Positions 24,304 to 36,159 of a DNA stretch of 64,000 nucleotides are shown one piece after another. The position numbers were made by a program, and so were the translations under genes. Origin of the DNA: Streptomyces sp. NBC_01298 (GTDB lineage Bacteria; Actinomycetota; Actinomycetes; Streptomycetales; Streptomycetaceae); NCBI RefSeq assembly GCF_035978755.1, contig NZ_CP108414.1, forward strand, positions 5,456,001-5,520,000, given 5' to 3'. Position 1 is the stretch's first letter; the number at the start of each line of letters is the position of its first letter. The notes beneath the pieces were generated by a model, which did not search any database, was not told the origin of the DNA, and saw nothing but the letters and a program-made list of their open reading frames with translations.

Positions 24304-26130
24304 ATGAGCGATGTGGCCTGGCCGGCCGGTGGACGCGACCCCTGGGCCGTGGCCCCGGACCCGGACACGGATCCAGGCCCCCACCCGGACCCGGATCCGT
24401 ACCCCGGGCCGCGGGGGGCGGGCCAGGATCTGGGGCTGGACCTGGACCTGGACGCCGGGCCGGTGTCTTACCGGGACGTGGACCTGGACCCGTACCGGGG
24501 CCCGGGCGGGGAGCCGGGCCCTGACCCGTACGGAGGCCCGACCGTGGACCCGTACGGGGGCCCGGGGGCGGACCCGGCCGTGGGCCCGTACCGGGGCCCG
24601 GGGGCGGACCCGGACCCGTACCCGCCCCTCCCGGCACCCCACCCGGAGCCCGGGGTGCCTGCGCCCCGGGGCGGCGGGCGCCGGCGGACGGCCGCGGAGT
24701 CCGGGACGGGCCGCCGGGCGCGCGGCCGAACCCCCGCCCCCGCGGCGTCCCCGGAAGCGGGCCCCGTACGGACCCTCGCTCCGGACCCCGCCCCCGAGCC
24801 GGAACCCCCGGCCACCGGCCGCCGTCGCCGCGGCGCGCCGGTGGCGTCCGTGGACACCGCCCCGGCCGGACCGCCCCCCGCGGGGACCGGGCGGCGCCGG
24901 GGCGGAGGCGGACTCGGCACGGTGCCCGCGCCGGGCGGCCCCGGCATCGGCGTCGGTGTCGGCCCCGACGTCGCCCCCGCTCCCGCCCCCGCTCCCGCCC
25001 CCGCTCCGAGGCGGCGTCGCGGCGCCGCCCCCGCTCCCCGCGACACCTGGCGGCGCATCGTGCCGCAGGCCCTGGTCGTCGCGTTCCTGGCGGGCGGCAC
25101 CACCGCCTTCGTCGCCGCCGACAAGGCCGTACGGCTCACCGTCGACGGAGTCCCGCGGACCCTGCACACCTTCGCCGACGACGTGGACGGGCTGCTCGCC
25201 GCCGAAGGGCTCGGCATCGGCCCCCACGACCTCGTCGCCCCCGCCGGGGCGCAGGTCCTCGACGACGGGGACGAGATCGTCCTGCGCTACGGCCGCCCGC
25301 TGAGCCTGACCCTCGACGGACAGCGGCGCGAGGTGTGGACCACCGCCCGCACCGTGGACGGCGCACTGCGCCAGTTCGGCATCCGCGCCGAGGGCGCCTA
25401 CCTCTCCGCGCCCCGCACCGCCCCCGTCCCCCGGACCGGCCTGACCCTGGCCGTCCGCACCGAACGCAGCATCACCTTCATGGCCGACGGCCGCGAGCGG
25501 CCGATCCGCACCAACGCCGCCACCGTGCGGGAGGCCCTCGACGAAGCCGGGATCACCCTCCACGGCCAGGACACCACCTCCGTGCCCGCCGACGCCTTCC
25601 CGCGCGACGGCCAGACCGTCGCCGTGCTCCGCATCACCGGCACCCGCGAGATCCGCGAGGAACGCATCCCGTACGCGACCGAGCGGGTCAAGGACTCCTC
25701 CCTCTTCGCCGGCACCGAAGTCGTCGAGCGCTCGGGGCGGCCCGGGGCGCGCAGGGTCACGTACGGCCTGCGCACCGTCAACGGGGTCCGGCAAAAGCCC
25801 CGCCGGATCGCCGAGGAGACCGTCCGCGAGCCCGTCAGCCAGCTCGTCAAGGTCGGCACCAAGCCGCTGCCGTCCTCCGTCCAGGGCGCGGACGGCCTCG
25901 ACTGGGGCGCGCTGGCCCGCTGCGAGTCGGGCGGCCGGCCCGGCGCCACGGACCCCTCGGGCACGTACGGGGGGCTCTACCAGTTCGACGTACAGACCTG
26001 GCAGGCCCTCGGCGGCAGCGGCCGCCCGCAGGACGCTCCGGGCCCGGAACAGACGTACCGCGCCAAGAAGCTGTACGTACAGCGGGGGGCGAGTCCGTGG
26101 CCACACTGCGGCCGTACCCTTTATCGGTGA
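24304..26130 (+). CDS. rpfB: Resuscitation-promoting factor RpfB-like lytic transglycosylase
   Basis: About 608 aa. Residues 1-250 are a Pro/Gly/Asp/Arg-rich low-complexity region with DPYGGP-type repeats, placed before the single TM segment (about 258-280, [20 protein letters not shown]). Outside follow three DUF348 repeats ([51 protein letters not shown]), a G5 domain ([15 protein letters not shown]...) and a C-terminal Rpf domain with the catalytic Glu in ARCESGG and [13 protein letters not shown]. It cleaves peptidoglycan during germination and growth. ATG at 24304 with GGAGCGAG upstream. The long cytoplasmic N-terminal tail is unusual, but the reading frame and codon bias are continuous through it. 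Stop overlaps rsmA. Confidence 0.92.
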   Translation: MSDVAWPAGGRDPWAVAPDPDTDPGPHPDPDPYPGPRGAGQDLGLDLDLDAGPVSYRDVDLDPYRGPGGEPGPDPYGGPTVDPYGGPGADPAVGPYRGPGADPDPYPPLPAPHPEPGVPAPRGGGRRRTAAESGTGRRARGRTPAPAASPEAGPVRTLAPDPAPEPEPPATGRRRRGAPVASVDTAPAGPPPAGTGRRRGGGGLGTVPAPGGPGIGVGVGPDVAPAPAPAPAPAPRRRRGAAPAPRDTWRRIVPQALVVAFLAGGTTAFVAADKAVRLTVDGVPRTLHTFADDVDGLLAAEGLGIGPHDLVAPAGAQVLDDGDEIVLRYGRPLSLTLDGQRREVWTTARTVDGALRQFGIRAEGAYLSAPRTAPVPRTGLTLAVRTERSITFMADGRERPIRTNAATVREALDEAGITLHGQDTTSVPADAFPRDGQTVAVLRITGTREIREERIPYATERVKDSSLFAGTEVVERSGRPGARRVTYGLRTVNGVRQKPRRIAEETVREPVSQLVKVGTKPLPSSVQGADGLDWGALARCESGGRPGATDPSGTYGGLYQFDVQTWQALGGSGRPQDAPGPEQTYRAKKLYVQRGASPWPHCGRTLYR

Positions 26131-27065
26131 GCACCGCAGAGCAGCAGCCCGAATCCTCCGCGCCGGAGACCGTCCCGACCGAGACCGCCGCCCCCGAAAC
26201 ATCCGCCCTCCTCGGGGCGGCCGACATCCGGGAGCTGGCCGCCGTACTCGGCGTACGGCCGACGAAGCAGAAGGGCCAGAACTTCGTCATCGACGCCAAC
26301 ACGGTGCGCCGCATCGTGCGCACCGCCGAGGTCCGGCCGGACGACGTGGTCGTCGAGGTCGGGCCCGGGCTGGGCTCGCTGACGCTCGCACTGCTGGAGG
26401 CCGCCGACCGGGTCGTCGCCGTAGAGATCGACGACATCCTGGCCGCCGCGCTGCCCGCCACCATCGAGGCGCGGATGCCGGAGCGCAAGGACCGCTTCAC
26501 GCTGGTCCACTCCGACGCGATGCTGGTCAAGGAGCTGCCCGGACCGCCGCCGACCGCGCTCGTCGCGAACCTCCCCTACAACGTGGCCGTGCCGGTCCTG
26601 CTCACCATGCTCGACCGCTTCCCGAGCATCGAGCGGACCCTGGTCATGGTGCAGGCCGAGGTCGCCGACCGGCTGGCCGCGGAGCCCGGCAACAAGGTCT
26701 ACGGAGTCCCCTCGGTCAAGGCCAACTGGTACGCGGACGTCAAGCGGGCCGGCGCCATCGGCCGCAAGGTCTTCTGGCCCGCGCCGAACGTCGACTCCGG
26801 GCTCGTCTCCCTGGTCCGCCGCGCGGAGCCGGTCAAGACCACCGCGACCAAGGCCGAGGTCTTCGCGGTCGTCGACGCGGCCTTCGCGCAGCGCCGCAAG
26901 ACGCTGCGCGCGGCGCTGTCCGGCTGGGCCGGATCGGCGGCGGGCGCCGAGGCGGCGCTGGTCGCGGCCGGGGTCTCCCCGCAGGCCCGCGGCGAATCCC
27001 TCACCGTCGAGGAGTTCGCGGCGATCGCCGAGCACAAGCCCGCCGCGGAGAGGCCCGCGCTGTGA
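26127..27065 (+). CDS. rsmA: 16S rRNA dimethyladenosine transferase
   Basis: About 312 aa. KsgA/RsmA dimethylates A1518 and A1519 of 16S rRNA. Visible: [13 protein letters not shown]-binding [25 protein letters not shown], and the catalytic [11 protein letters not shown] (N-L-P-Y). The C-terminal helical domain follows ([12 protein letters not shown]). The frame is open upstream inside rpfB, but GTG 26127 overlaps the rpfB stop as GTGA and is the natural start; residues 1-28 are a variable Ser/Thr/Glu/Pro tail. Its stop overlaps ispE, so rpfB-rsmA-ispE form a coupled operon. Confidence 0.95.
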   Translation: MSTAEQQPESSAPETVPTETAAPETSALLGAADIRELAAVLGVRPTKQKGQNFVIDANTVRRIVRTAEVRPDDVVVEVGPGLGSLTLALLEAADRVVAVEIDDILAAALPATIEARMPERKDRFTLVHSDAMLVKELPGPPPTALVANLPYNVAVPVLLTMLDRFPSIERTLVMVQAEVADRLAAEPGNKVYGVPSVKANWYADVKRAGAIGRKVFWPAPNVDSGLVSLVRRAEPVKTTATKAEVFAVVDAAFAQRRKTLRAALSGWAGSAAGAEAALVAAGVSPQARGESLTVEEFAAIAEHKPAAERPAL

Positions 27066-27958
27066 GCGGGTCGGTCACCGTACGGGTCCCCGCCAAGGTC
27101 AACGTCCAGCTGGCGGTGGGCGCGGCCCGGCCCGACGGCTTCCACGACCTGGCGAACGTCTTCCTCGCGGTCTCCCTCTACGACGAGGTCACCGCGACCC
27201 CGGCCGCCGGGCTCACCGTGACCTGCGCCGGACCGGACGCCGACAAGGTGCCGCTCGACCGCACCAACCTGGTGGCCCGGGCGGCACAGATCCTCGCGGA
27301 GCGGGCGGGGCTGCGCCCCGACGTCCACCTCCACATCGAGAAGCGGATCCCGGTGGCGGGCGGCATGGCCGGCGGCAGCGCCGACGGGGCGGGCGCGCTG
27401 CTCGCCTGTGACGCCCTCTGGGGGCTGAAGACCCCGGTGGAGGAACTCCTCGCCCTGTGCGCCGAGCTGGGCAGCGACGTGCCGTTCAGCCTGGTCGGCG
27501 GGGCGGCGCTCGGTACCGGGCGCGGGGAGATCCTGACCCCGGTGGCGGCCGGCGGCTTCCACTGGGTGTTCGCGGTGGCCGACGGCGGGCTCTCCACCCC
27601 GGCGGTGTTCCGCGAGTTCGACCGGCTCACCGCGGGTACGGAGGTGCCCGTGCCGCAGGCCTCGCCGGCCCTCCTCGCGGCGCTGGCCTCCGGGGACCCG
27701 GACGAGCTGGCCGCGACCCTGGCCAACGGGCTCCAGCCCGCCGCCCTGTCGCTGCGGCCGTCGCTCGCCGACACCCTCGCGGCGGGTACGGACGCCGGGG
27801 CCCTGGCCGCGCTGGTGTCCGGCTCCGGCCCCACGACGGCCTTCCTGGTCCGCGACGCGGAGTCCGCGGCGAAGGTCTCGGCCGCCCTGACCGCGTCCGG
27901 CACTTGCCGCGGCACGCACGTGGCCACGAGCCCGGCCCCGGGCGCGACCGTCCTCTGA
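27062..27958 (+). CDS. ispE: 4-diphosphocytidyl-2-C-methyl-D-erythritol kinase
   Basis: About 298 aa GHMP kinase of the MEP isoprenoid pathway. Visible: N-terminal [24 protein letters not shown] with the catalytic Lys/His motif, the phosphate-binding [25 protein letters not shown] and C-terminal [15 protein letters not shown] start overlapping the rsmA stop. The rsmA-ispE pairing is widely conserved in bacteria. Followed by 400 bp of repeat-rich intergenic DNA. Confidence 0.95.
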   Translation: MSGSVTVRVPAKVNVQLAVGAARPDGFHDLANVFLAVSLYDEVTATPAAGLTVTCAGPDADKVPLDRTNLVARAAQILAERAGLRPDVHLHIEKRIPVAGGMAGGSADGAGALLACDALWGLKTPVEELLALCAELGSDVPFSLVGGAALGTGRGEILTPVAAGGFHWVFAVADGGLSTPAVFREFDRLTAGTEVPVPQASPALLAALASGDPDELAATLANGLQPAALSLRPSLADTLAAGTDAGALAALVSGSGPTTAFLVRDAESAAKVSAALTASGTCRGTHVATSPAPGATVL

Positions 27959-28359
27959 CATCCCCGGGCCGGGGTCCCGGCCAGCGCGGCCCGACGGGCC
28001 CGGGCGTGCCGCTGCGCGGCGAGGAGTCCCCTACCCGCCCTTCCACCATCCCCCAGACTCCGTCCGGGGGGACCCCCAGCCGGGGGCCAGCCCCCGGACC
28101 CCCGCTCCTCAAGCGCCGGAGGGGCTGGATAAACCCAGCCTCGCCGGCGTTTGAGGCGCGGGGTATGGGGCGGAGCCCCAGGAGGGGTCCGGGCGCAGCC
28201 CGGGGAACGGGCGAAGGGCGGGTCGGGGAAGTCCGCCCCGCGCAGCGGTAAAGGTCGCAGCGGGGACCTCCGCCCCGCGCAGCGGATGCCCCGGGTACTC
28301 AGGCGGGAGTGAGTACCCGCGCCCTGTTGCCCGGCGGGCCCGCGCGGGAGCGTGGGGGC
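27959..28359. repeat. Intergenic region with Streptomyces dispersed palindromic repeats
   Basis: Non-coding. Holds an imperfect 22-bp inverted pair (CCTCAAGCGCCGGAGGGGCTGG at 28107-28128 and its partner at 28135-28156, 19 of 22 matching), a GGGCGGAGCCCC palindrome, and two copies of a GGGGAA-N-GGGCGGGT block (inverted at 28027-28053, direct near 28200-28228). The same blocks recur at 57970-58360. The first hairpin lies just downstream of ispE and may stop transcription. Confidence 0.8.
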
Positions 28360-29679
28360 ATGGGAGCCAGCGCAAGCGACATCGCCGCAGCCACCCCCGC
28401 CACGCGGGACCGTTACGTCGACCTGCTCCGGGTCGCCTCGCTCGGGACCGTCATCGCGGGGCACTGGCTGATGGCCGCCGTCAGCACCGACGGCATAGGG
28501 AACCTGCTCGCCGTCGTGCCGCCGCTCCAGGTGCTCACCTGGGCGCTGCAGGTGATGCCGGTGTTCTTCTTCGTCGGCGGGTTCTCGCACGCCCTGTCCT
28601 ACCGGTCCCTCGCGCGGCGCGCCGACGGCCCCGTCTACGCCGCCTTCCTGCGGGCCCGGCTGCGCCGGCTGTTGCGGCCCACCCTCGTGTTCGTCGCCGT
28701 CTGGACCGCTGTCGCCCTCGTCGCGCAGCTCCTCGGCGGGGGCGGCGGGCGGCTGTCCGGGGCGGCGCTGCGGCTGGTCACGCAGCCGCTGTGGTTCATC
28801 GGGATCTACCTCGCGATGGTCGCCCTGACCCCGCCCCTGCTGAAACTGCACGAGCGCCACGGCTGGGCCGCCTTCGGGGCCCTGGCCGGGGCCGCGGCCG
28901 CCGTCGATCTGCTGCGCTTCGCGGGCGGTGTCCCGTACGCCGAGTTCCTGAACTTCGCCTTCGTCTGGCTCGCCGTCCACCAGCTGGGCTTCCTGCGCGC
29001 CGACGGGCGCATCCGCCGCCCCGGCGCCCTCGCCGCCGCCGGGCTCGCCGGGGCCGTGGCGCTGGTGGCGTACGGGCCGTACCCGCTGTCCATGGTCGGG
29101 ATGCCCGGGGAGAAGGTCTCCAACATGGCACCGCCCACCCTCGCCCTGCTCGCGCACGGGATCTGGCTGGTGGGCGCCGTGGAGCTGCTCAGGGGCCCCG
29201 CCGCCGCGTGGCTGGCCCGGCCCCGGGTCTGGCGCGGGGTGGTCGCCGCCAACGGGGTCGCCATGACGGCCTTCCTCTGGCACCTCACCGCGATGCTCGC
29301 CGTCTACGCCGCCCAGCTGGGCCTCGGCATCGCCCTGCCCGAGCCCGCCGGGCCGGCCTGGTGGGCCCAGGTCCCGGTCCGGTTCCTCGCCGCCGCCGCG
29401 CTGACCTGCGTACTCGTCGCGGTCTTCCGGCGCTTCGAGGCACCCGGCGCGAGCGGAACGCACCCCGGGTCCGGCCCCCGCGCCGCCCTCGGCACCGCGC
29501 TGTGCCTGCTCGGCGTCCTCGGGCTCTCCACGACCGGCCTCGGCGGGCTCCTGGACGGCCACAGCGCCACCCTGATCGCCCTCCCGGTCACCGCGCCCGC
29601 CGCGATCGGCATGGCGCTGGGCGGCTGGCTGCTGGTGGAACGGTCCGGCACTTCGCGGAGGGTTAGGCTGAGGGGCTGA
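28360..29679 (+). CDS. Acyltransferase-3 family membrane protein
   Basis: About 439 aa with ten or more hydrophobic helices. The start of the fold, RDRYVDLLRVASLGTVIAGHWLM, has the conserved Arg-x-x-x-x-D-x-LR and the active-site His seen in acyltransferase-3/OafA-like proteins, which acylate sugars or other acceptors at the membrane. VMPVFFFVGGFSHALSY is also typical. Target unknown. I use ATG 28360 with GGGAG nine bases upstream; an in-frame GTG at 28309 would add 17 residues. About 28 bases before the ABC-F gene, so the two may be co-transcribed. Confidence 0.82.
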   Translation: MGASASDIAAATPATRDRYVDLLRVASLGTVIAGHWLMAAVSTDGIGNLLAVVPPLQVLTWALQVMPVFFFVGGFSHALSYRSLARRADGPVYAAFLRARLRRLLRPTLVFVAVWTAVALVAQLLGGGGGRLSGAALRLVTQPLWFIGIYLAMVALTPPLLKLHERHGWAAFGALAGAAAAVDLLRFAGGVPYAEFLNFAFVWLAVHQLGFLRADGRIRRPGALAAAGLAGAVALVAYGPYPLSMVGMPGEKVSNMAPPTLALLAHGIWLVGAVELLRGPAAAWLARPRVWRGVVAANGVAMTAFLWHLTAMLAVYAAQLGLGIALPEPAGPAWWAQVPVRFLAAAALTCVLVAVFRRFEAPGASGTHPGSGPRAALGTALCLLGVLGLSTTGLGGLLDGHSATLIALPVTAPAAIGMALGGWLLVERSGTSRRVRLRG

Positions 29680-29707
29680 TCCACACCCCTTCCCTGGAGC
29701 GCTCCTG

Positions 29708-31507
<1,800 letters not shown>

Positions 31508-31553
31508 GCCCCGGGGCCCACGTGCCCCAACTGGCTGATAACAGCGGCATCAC

Positions 31554-31592
31554 GGGCCGGTCCTCCCTTGGGAACAGGGGGCGGACCGGCCC
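31554..31592. terminator. Hairpin terminator after the ABC-F gene
   Basis: GGGCCGGTCC (31554-31563) pairs with GGACCGGCCC (31583-31592) around a 19-base loop, 47 bases after the ABC-F stop. Confidence 0.65.
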
Positions 31593-31658
31593 GGGCAGTT
31601 CCCGCCCGCAGTGATAGAAAGGGCTTCCTCCCACACCCGAAGCCGAAGGTATGCGCTG

Positions 31659-33374
31659 ATGACCGAGCCGCCCCAGCCGCCGAACCAGCCGCCTAACCCT
31701 TCCGGTTACGGGCACCTGCCCGGGCCCCCGCAGCCCGGTTACGGGTTCCCGCCGCAAGGCGAGAACCCGTACGCGCAGCAGCCCCAGCAGCCCCCGCAGC
31801 AGCCCCAGCCGCAGGGCCCGTACGGCCAGCAGCCGCAGGGTCCGTACGGTCAGCAGCCGCCCGGGGGTCACGGCTTCCCGCCGCCGCCCCCGCACACGGC
31901 TCCCGGCTTCCCCGGCGGGCCCGGCATGCCGCCGGCGCCGCCCGGCGGGCCGAAGAAGAAGAACCTCGCCGTGCTGATCGCGGCCGCCGTGGCCGGCGTC
32001 CTCGTCCTGGGCACCGGCGGCTACTTCCTCTTCTCCGGAGACGGCAAGGGCAACGACAAGGTCATCGGGCAGGACACCACGCCGCCGCCCGTCGACGGCA
32101 AGGCCTCGCCCTCCGCCTCCGTGGACAAGGGCGACGGCAGCGGCAACGGAGGTGAGGAGGAAGAGGACCTCAACGCCGGCCGCAAGCAGGGCGAGAGCAA
32201 GGTCCTCTGGCTCAAGACCAGCAAGATCGACGGCCCCGGCCCGGGCGTCGACTCCAAGGGGCAGTGGATCGTCGGGGACACCGTCGTCAAGACCGTCTGG
32301 AAGTCGGTCACCGGCTACGGCGTCAAGGACGGCAAGGAGAAGTGGACCCTCACCCTCCCCGCCGTGATCTGCGGGGTCACCGACATGACCGAGGACGGCA
32401 AGACCGTCGTCATGTACGAGAACGGCGACTCCAGCGGCGCCGACTGCAACATGATGCGGATGATCGACCTCAAGACCGGCAAGGAGGGATGGACGAAGGA
32501 GGTGCCGAAGGAAAACCTCTTCGACATCATGACCTCCCCGGACCTCGCCCTCACCGGTGACGCCCTCGTCGTCAACCGGACGGGCACGAGCAGCGCGTTC
32601 AAGGTCAGCACCGGGGACAAGCTCTTCACCAACAAGCGGGACCAGGGCTGCCAGCCCGGCGACTTCATCGCGATGAACGGGAAGATGCTCGCCGTCGCGA
32701 CGTGCAACGACGCGGACAAGACCGTCCAGGTCATGGACGCCGACCCGGCCACCGGCAAGAACACCTGGATCTACAAGCTCCCCAAGGGCTTCGACGTCGA
32801 GAACGTCTACTCGCTCGACCCGATCGTCCTGGACCTCGGCAACGGCGAGAGCAAGGAGCGCTCCATCGTGGTCCTCGGACCCGACGGCAAGCAGCGCGCC
32901 ACCGTCGCCGGCGAAGGCAGCTTCCCGGTCGGCTGCGGCGGCCTCTTCAGCTTCAACCGCTCGCTCCAGAGCTGCGGTTCCTCCTACGTGGACGCGAACA
33001 CCCTCTACCTGCCCACCAAGGCCGACATCGGCAAGGCGAACGAGATCGTCGCCTTCGACCTCGGCACCGGCAAGGTGAAGTGGCGCACCCCGGCGGGCGA
33101 GGGACGCACCCTCACCCCGCTGAAGGCGGCGGGCGGCCAGGTCGTCGTCTACCGCGAGGCGGAGAGCGAGAAGGGCGGCGAGGTCCTCACGATCCCGGCC
33201 GCCGGAGGCACGCCCACCGCGGTCCTGCGCAACCCGTCCGGCGCCGCGGCCCCGGTGGAGAGCTCCTTCTACTCCCCGAACGTGGACTACGTGGACGGCC
33301 GGCTGTTCATCTCGTCCTCCCACCTGGAGGCCAAGAACAAGAGCGAGAAGTTCCTGATGGTCTTCGGCAAGTGA
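31659..33374 (+). CDS. Membrane-anchored PQQ-like beta-propeller protein (copy 1)
   Basis: About 571 aa. Layout: Pro/Gln/Gly-rich cytoplasmic tail (residues 1-105), one TM helix (about 108-128, LAVLIAAAVAGVLVLGTGGYF), a Gly/Ser/Asp linker, then an extracellular domain with PQQ-like/quinoprotein blades (DLKTGKEGWTKEV, DADPATGKNTWIYKL, DLGTGKVKWRT) that form a beta-propeller. No enzymatic residues recognised. Paralogous to the next gene in layout and blade pattern. ATG 31659 with GAAGGT 9 bases upstream. Function unknown; such proteins may sense or scaffold at the cell surface. Confidence 0.85.
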   Translation: MTEPPQPPNQPPNPSGYGHLPGPPQPGYGFPPQGENPYAQQPQQPPQQPQPQGPYGQQPQGPYGQQPPGGHGFPPPPPHTAPGFPGGPGMPPAPPGGPKKKNLAVLIAAAVAGVLVLGTGGYFLFSGDGKGNDKVIGQDTTPPPVDGKASPSASVDKGDGSGNGGEEEEDLNAGRKQGESKVLWLKTSKIDGPGPGVDSKGQWIVGDTVVKTVWKSVTGYGVKDGKEKWTLTLPAVICGVTDMTEDGKTVVMYENGDSSGADCNMMRMIDLKTGKEGWTKEVPKENLFDIMTSPDLALTGDALVVNRTGTSSAFKVSTGDKLFTNKRDQGCQPGDFIAMNGKMLAVATCNDADKTVQVMDADPATGKNTWIYKLPKGFDVENVYSLDPIVLDLGNGESKERSIVVLGPDGKQRATVAGEGSFPVGCGGLFSFNRSLQSCGSSYVDANTLYLPTKADIGKANEIVAFDLGTGKVKWRTPAGEGRTLTPLKAAGGQVVVYREAESEKGGEVLTIPAAGGTPTAVLRNPSGAAAPVESSFYSPNVDYVDGRLFISSSHLEAKNKSEKFLMVFGK

Positions 33375-33447
33375 GAGCCCGCCCCACCGCGCACGAGCAG
33401 TCCGCCGAGCAGTCCGCCGAACCGCCCACCGAGAGGCAGTAGCACCG

Positions 33448-35199
33448 ATGAGTACCCCGCCGCCCCCCAGCCAGCCGCCGTCCGGCGGGTTCGGCGCGCC
33501 CAAGGACCAGCCGCCCGGCGGGTTCGGCGGGCCGCCGCCGGTGCCCCCGCAGACGCCCCCGGCCATGCCGGCCGGCCCCCCGCCGCCGCCTCCGGCCATG
33601 CCGCCGACGGTCCCGGCCGGGCCGCCCGCCGGTCCGCCCGCGGGGCAGGCCTCGTACGGCTATCCACAGGAGTCCTACGGCTACCCGCAGCAGCAGCCGC
33701 AGCCCGTCACCGCGCCCATGTACGCGGCCCCGAGCCCGGCGGCGCCCGCCGGCGGCGGCAACGACGTCCGTAACCAGCTGATGATCGTCGGCGCGGCCCT
33801 CCTGGCCATCGTCCTCATCGTCGGCGGCGGCTTCTGGTACGTCGGCGACGACAAGGGCTCCGCCGACCCGGCCGTGGCCGACGGCGGCGCGAGCCCCGGC
33901 ACCGGCGGCGACAAGGCACCGGGCGGCGGCGGCACCGAGAAGGTGCCGGCCAAGACCAAGTCGAAGACCCTGGTCAACCTCCCGATGCCGGAGTCGAACG
34001 AGATCGTCCGGATCCCCGGCTCCTGGCTCACCGACACCACCTACGCCAAGTCCGACATGGGCAAGATCGTCGGCTACAACGTGGCCGACGGCGCCAAGAA
34101 GTGGGAGATCCCGCTCGGCGCCAACGTCTGCGCCGCGAGCCGCTGGGTCTCGGACAACAAGACGGCGATCCTCTTCGACGCGGCCCTGCCGACGGCCGAG
34201 AAGAAGTACCAGCCGTGCAACCAGGTCGGCGTCATCGACCTGAACTCCGGCAAGCTCCTGTGGAAGGCCGGCACCAAGGTCCAGGGCGGCGGCGAGAAGC
34301 CCATCGAGTTCATGGAGGTGACCGTCAGCGGCCAGACCGTGGCCGCAGGCGGACTGAACGGCGGCTCCGCCTGGAACCTCGCCGACGGCAAGCCCCTGTG
34401 GACGCCCAAGGCCGGCGCGGACGACTGCGAGGACCAGGGCTACGGCGGCGGCCCGGCCCTCGCCGTGATCCGCCGCTGCGGCCCGTACGGGAGCGCCTCC
34501 TCGGTGTCCGCCCAGTCCCTCGACCCGGTCACCGGCGCACAGAAGTCCTCGTACAAGCTGCCCCCGGGTGTGGAGGACGCCCTGATCGTCTCCACCAAGC
34601 CGCTGATCGTCGCGGCGAACATCAACGACACCGCCAAGAACGCCATCGGGGTCAGCGACCTCTTCGTCCTCGACGACGGGGGCCAGCTCAAGACCCGCAT
34701 CCCGCTCACCTCGGGCAACTACAACCCCGAGTGCGGCACCAAGGTCGAGGACTGCGTCAACATGGTCGTCGGCAACGGCAAGCTCTACCTGCCGACCCAG
34801 GAGCACCAGGGCGGCTCGACCGACTACGGCCGCACCAACGAGATCGTCTCCTTCGACCTGGAGACCGGCAAGCTGACCACCGACCGCGCCGACGCCGGCG
34901 AGCGCTACAGCATCTACCCGCTGCGCATGGACGGGTCCAACCTCATCGCCTTCAAGGTCCCGCCCTACGACGGCGGCGGCCAGGTCGTCTCCATCGACGG
35001 CAAGACGATGAAGGAGACCCTGCTGATGCAGAACCCGGCGACCAAGGAATCGCAGCGCGCCGAGACCCAGTTCCTGCCGGATTCCGCCGAGTTCCTCTAC
35101 GGCAACGGGAGGTACTTCATCGCCCGCACCGCCGTGCACCGCAAGTCCACCGTGTCCAGCGACCCGTACTACAACTTCGTCTCCTTCACGACGGGCTGA
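33448..35199 (+). CDS. Membrane-anchored PQQ-like beta-propeller protein (copy 2)
   Basis: About 583 aa, same architecture as the preceding gene: Pro/Gly-rich tail with PPPPSQPPSGGFG (1-105), TM helix (about 111-131, LMIVGAALLAIVLIVGGGFWY), Gly/Asp linker and an extracytoplasmic propeller with blades such as NVADGAKKWEIPL, DLNSGKLLWKAG and NLADGKPLWTP. Several cysteines (for example NVCAASRW, DDCEDQGYGGG, NPECGTKVEDCVN) may form disulphides outside. The 73 bp between the pair contain two copies of a GAGCAGTCCGCC repeat. Gene duplication is the likely origin. Confidence 0.85.
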   Translation: MSTPPPPSQPPSGGFGAPKDQPPGGFGGPPPVPPQTPPAMPAGPPPPPPAMPPTVPAGPPAGPPAGQASYGYPQESYGYPQQQPQPVTAPMYAAPSPAAPAGGGNDVRNQLMIVGAALLAIVLIVGGGFWYVGDDKGSADPAVADGGASPGTGGDKAPGGGGTEKVPAKTKSKTLVNLPMPESNEIVRIPGSWLTDTTYAKSDMGKIVGYNVADGAKKWEIPLGANVCAASRWVSDNKTAILFDAALPTAEKKYQPCNQVGVIDLNSGKLLWKAGTKVQGGGEKPIEFMEVTVSGQTVAAGGLNGGSAWNLADGKPLWTPKAGADDCEDQGYGGGPALAVIRRCGPYGSASSVSAQSLDPVTGAQKSSYKLPPGVEDALIVSTKPLIVAANINDTAKNAIGVSDLFVLDDGGQLKTRIPLTSGNYNPECGTKVEDCVNMVVGNGKLYLPTQEHQGGSTDYGRTNEIVSFDLETGKLTTDRADAGERYSIYPLRMDGSNLIAFKVPPYDGGGQVVSIDGKTMKETLLMQNPATKESQRAETQFLPDSAEFLYGNGRYFIARTAVHRKSTVSSDPYYNFVSFTTG

Positions 35200-35261
35200 C
35201 CGGCGGCGGCACCCGCGCAGCACGTCAGGAAAGCCCCGGGGAAAGCCCTGGGGAAAGCCCC

Positions 35262-35296
35262 GAAGCCCCCGGAAGGTCCGTCCTTCCGGGGGCTTC
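35262..35296. terminator. Hairpin terminator after the propeller pair
   Basis: Perfect 15-bp stem GAAGCCCCCGGAAGG / CCTTCCGGGGGCTTC with a five-base loop. It is preceded by three tandem copies of a GGGGAAAGCCC-type unit (35228-35262). Confidence 0.85.
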
Positions 35297-35370
35297 TGCG
35301 CGGTTACCGCACCGCGCCGTCGAACAAGCGTGTAGCTTGCCGGGTCAGAAGGGCGGGGGTGGGTGCCTCA

Positions 35371-36060
35371 ATGGGCGTACGGGTCATGGTGGTCGACGAG
35401 CACCGGCTGCTGGCCGAGGCGCTCGCCTCGGCCCTGAAACTGCGCGGCCACCGGGTGCTGGCGGCCGCCGCGCCGGCCGCGGGCGCCGCCGAACTGGTCA
35501 TCAGCCGCGCCCCGGAGGTCTGCCTGCTGGGCACGGCCACGCCCGCCGAGCCCGGGGTCTTCGAGCCGATCGTCCGGATCAAGCGGGAGCGCCCGCAGAT
35601 CGCCGTGGTCGTGCTCGGCCCGGTACCCAGCCCGCGCGGGATCGCCGCCGCCTTCGCGGCCGGCGCCTCGGGGTACGTACGCCACGACGAGCGGATCGAG
35701 GGCGTGGAGCGGGCCCTGGCCAAGGCGCGGGCGGGGGAAGTGGCCATCTCGCCACAGCTGTTGCAGGGGGCCTTCGCGGAACTGCTCAATCCCGCCGCCC
35801 AGCCCGACGACGAGGGCAGCCGGCTGCTGCGGCTGCTCACCCCGCGCGAGGTGGAGGTGCTCGTCCGGGTCGCCGAGGGCGAGGACACCCGGCTCATCGC
35901 CGCCGGCATGGCCATCGCGCCGAGCACCGCGCGCACGCACGTCCAGCGGGTCCTGATGAAGCTGGGGGTGGGCTCGCGGCTGGAGGCGGCCGCGCTGGCC
36001 GCCCGTACGGGTCTGCTGGACCGGGCCGGACCGCCGCCGTCCGGGGGCGCCGGGCCCTGA
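35371..36060 (+). CDS. LuxR-type regulator with degenerate receiver domain
   Basis: About 229 aa. The N-terminal half has the receiver fold and the acidic pair (VVDEH, Asp9-Glu10) but the phosphoacceptor Asp is Gly54 (CLLGTATP), the conserved Thr/Ser is Gly83 and the Lys is His105 (GYVRHDE). It should therefore not be phosphorylated in the usual way. The C-terminal HTH is complete: LTPREVEVLVRVAEGEDTRLIAAGMAIAPSTARTHVQRVLMKLGV. ATG at 35371 chosen; an in-frame GTG at 35359 is possible. No adjacent kinase. Likely an atypical response regulator controlled by ligand or protein binding. Confidence 0.85.
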   Translation: MGVRVMVVDEHRLLAEALASALKLRGHRVLAAAAPAAGAAELVISRAPEVCLLGTATPAEPGVFEPIVRIKRERPQIAVVVLGPVPSPRGIAAAFAAGASGYVRHDERIEGVERALAKARAGEVAISPQLLQGAFAELLNPAAQPDDEGSRLLRLLTPREVEVLVRVAEGEDTRLIAAGMAIAPSTARTHVQRVLMKLGVGSRLEAAALAARTGLLDRAGPPPSGGAGP

Positions 36061-36159
36061 GCGGGGCCGGGCCGGATTTCCCCGGCGGCGCGGATTCCGG
36101 TATGCCGGTCACCAGCACGCGCACGGTGCGTGCGTTTCCCGGCGAGAGGCAGTAGGCAC

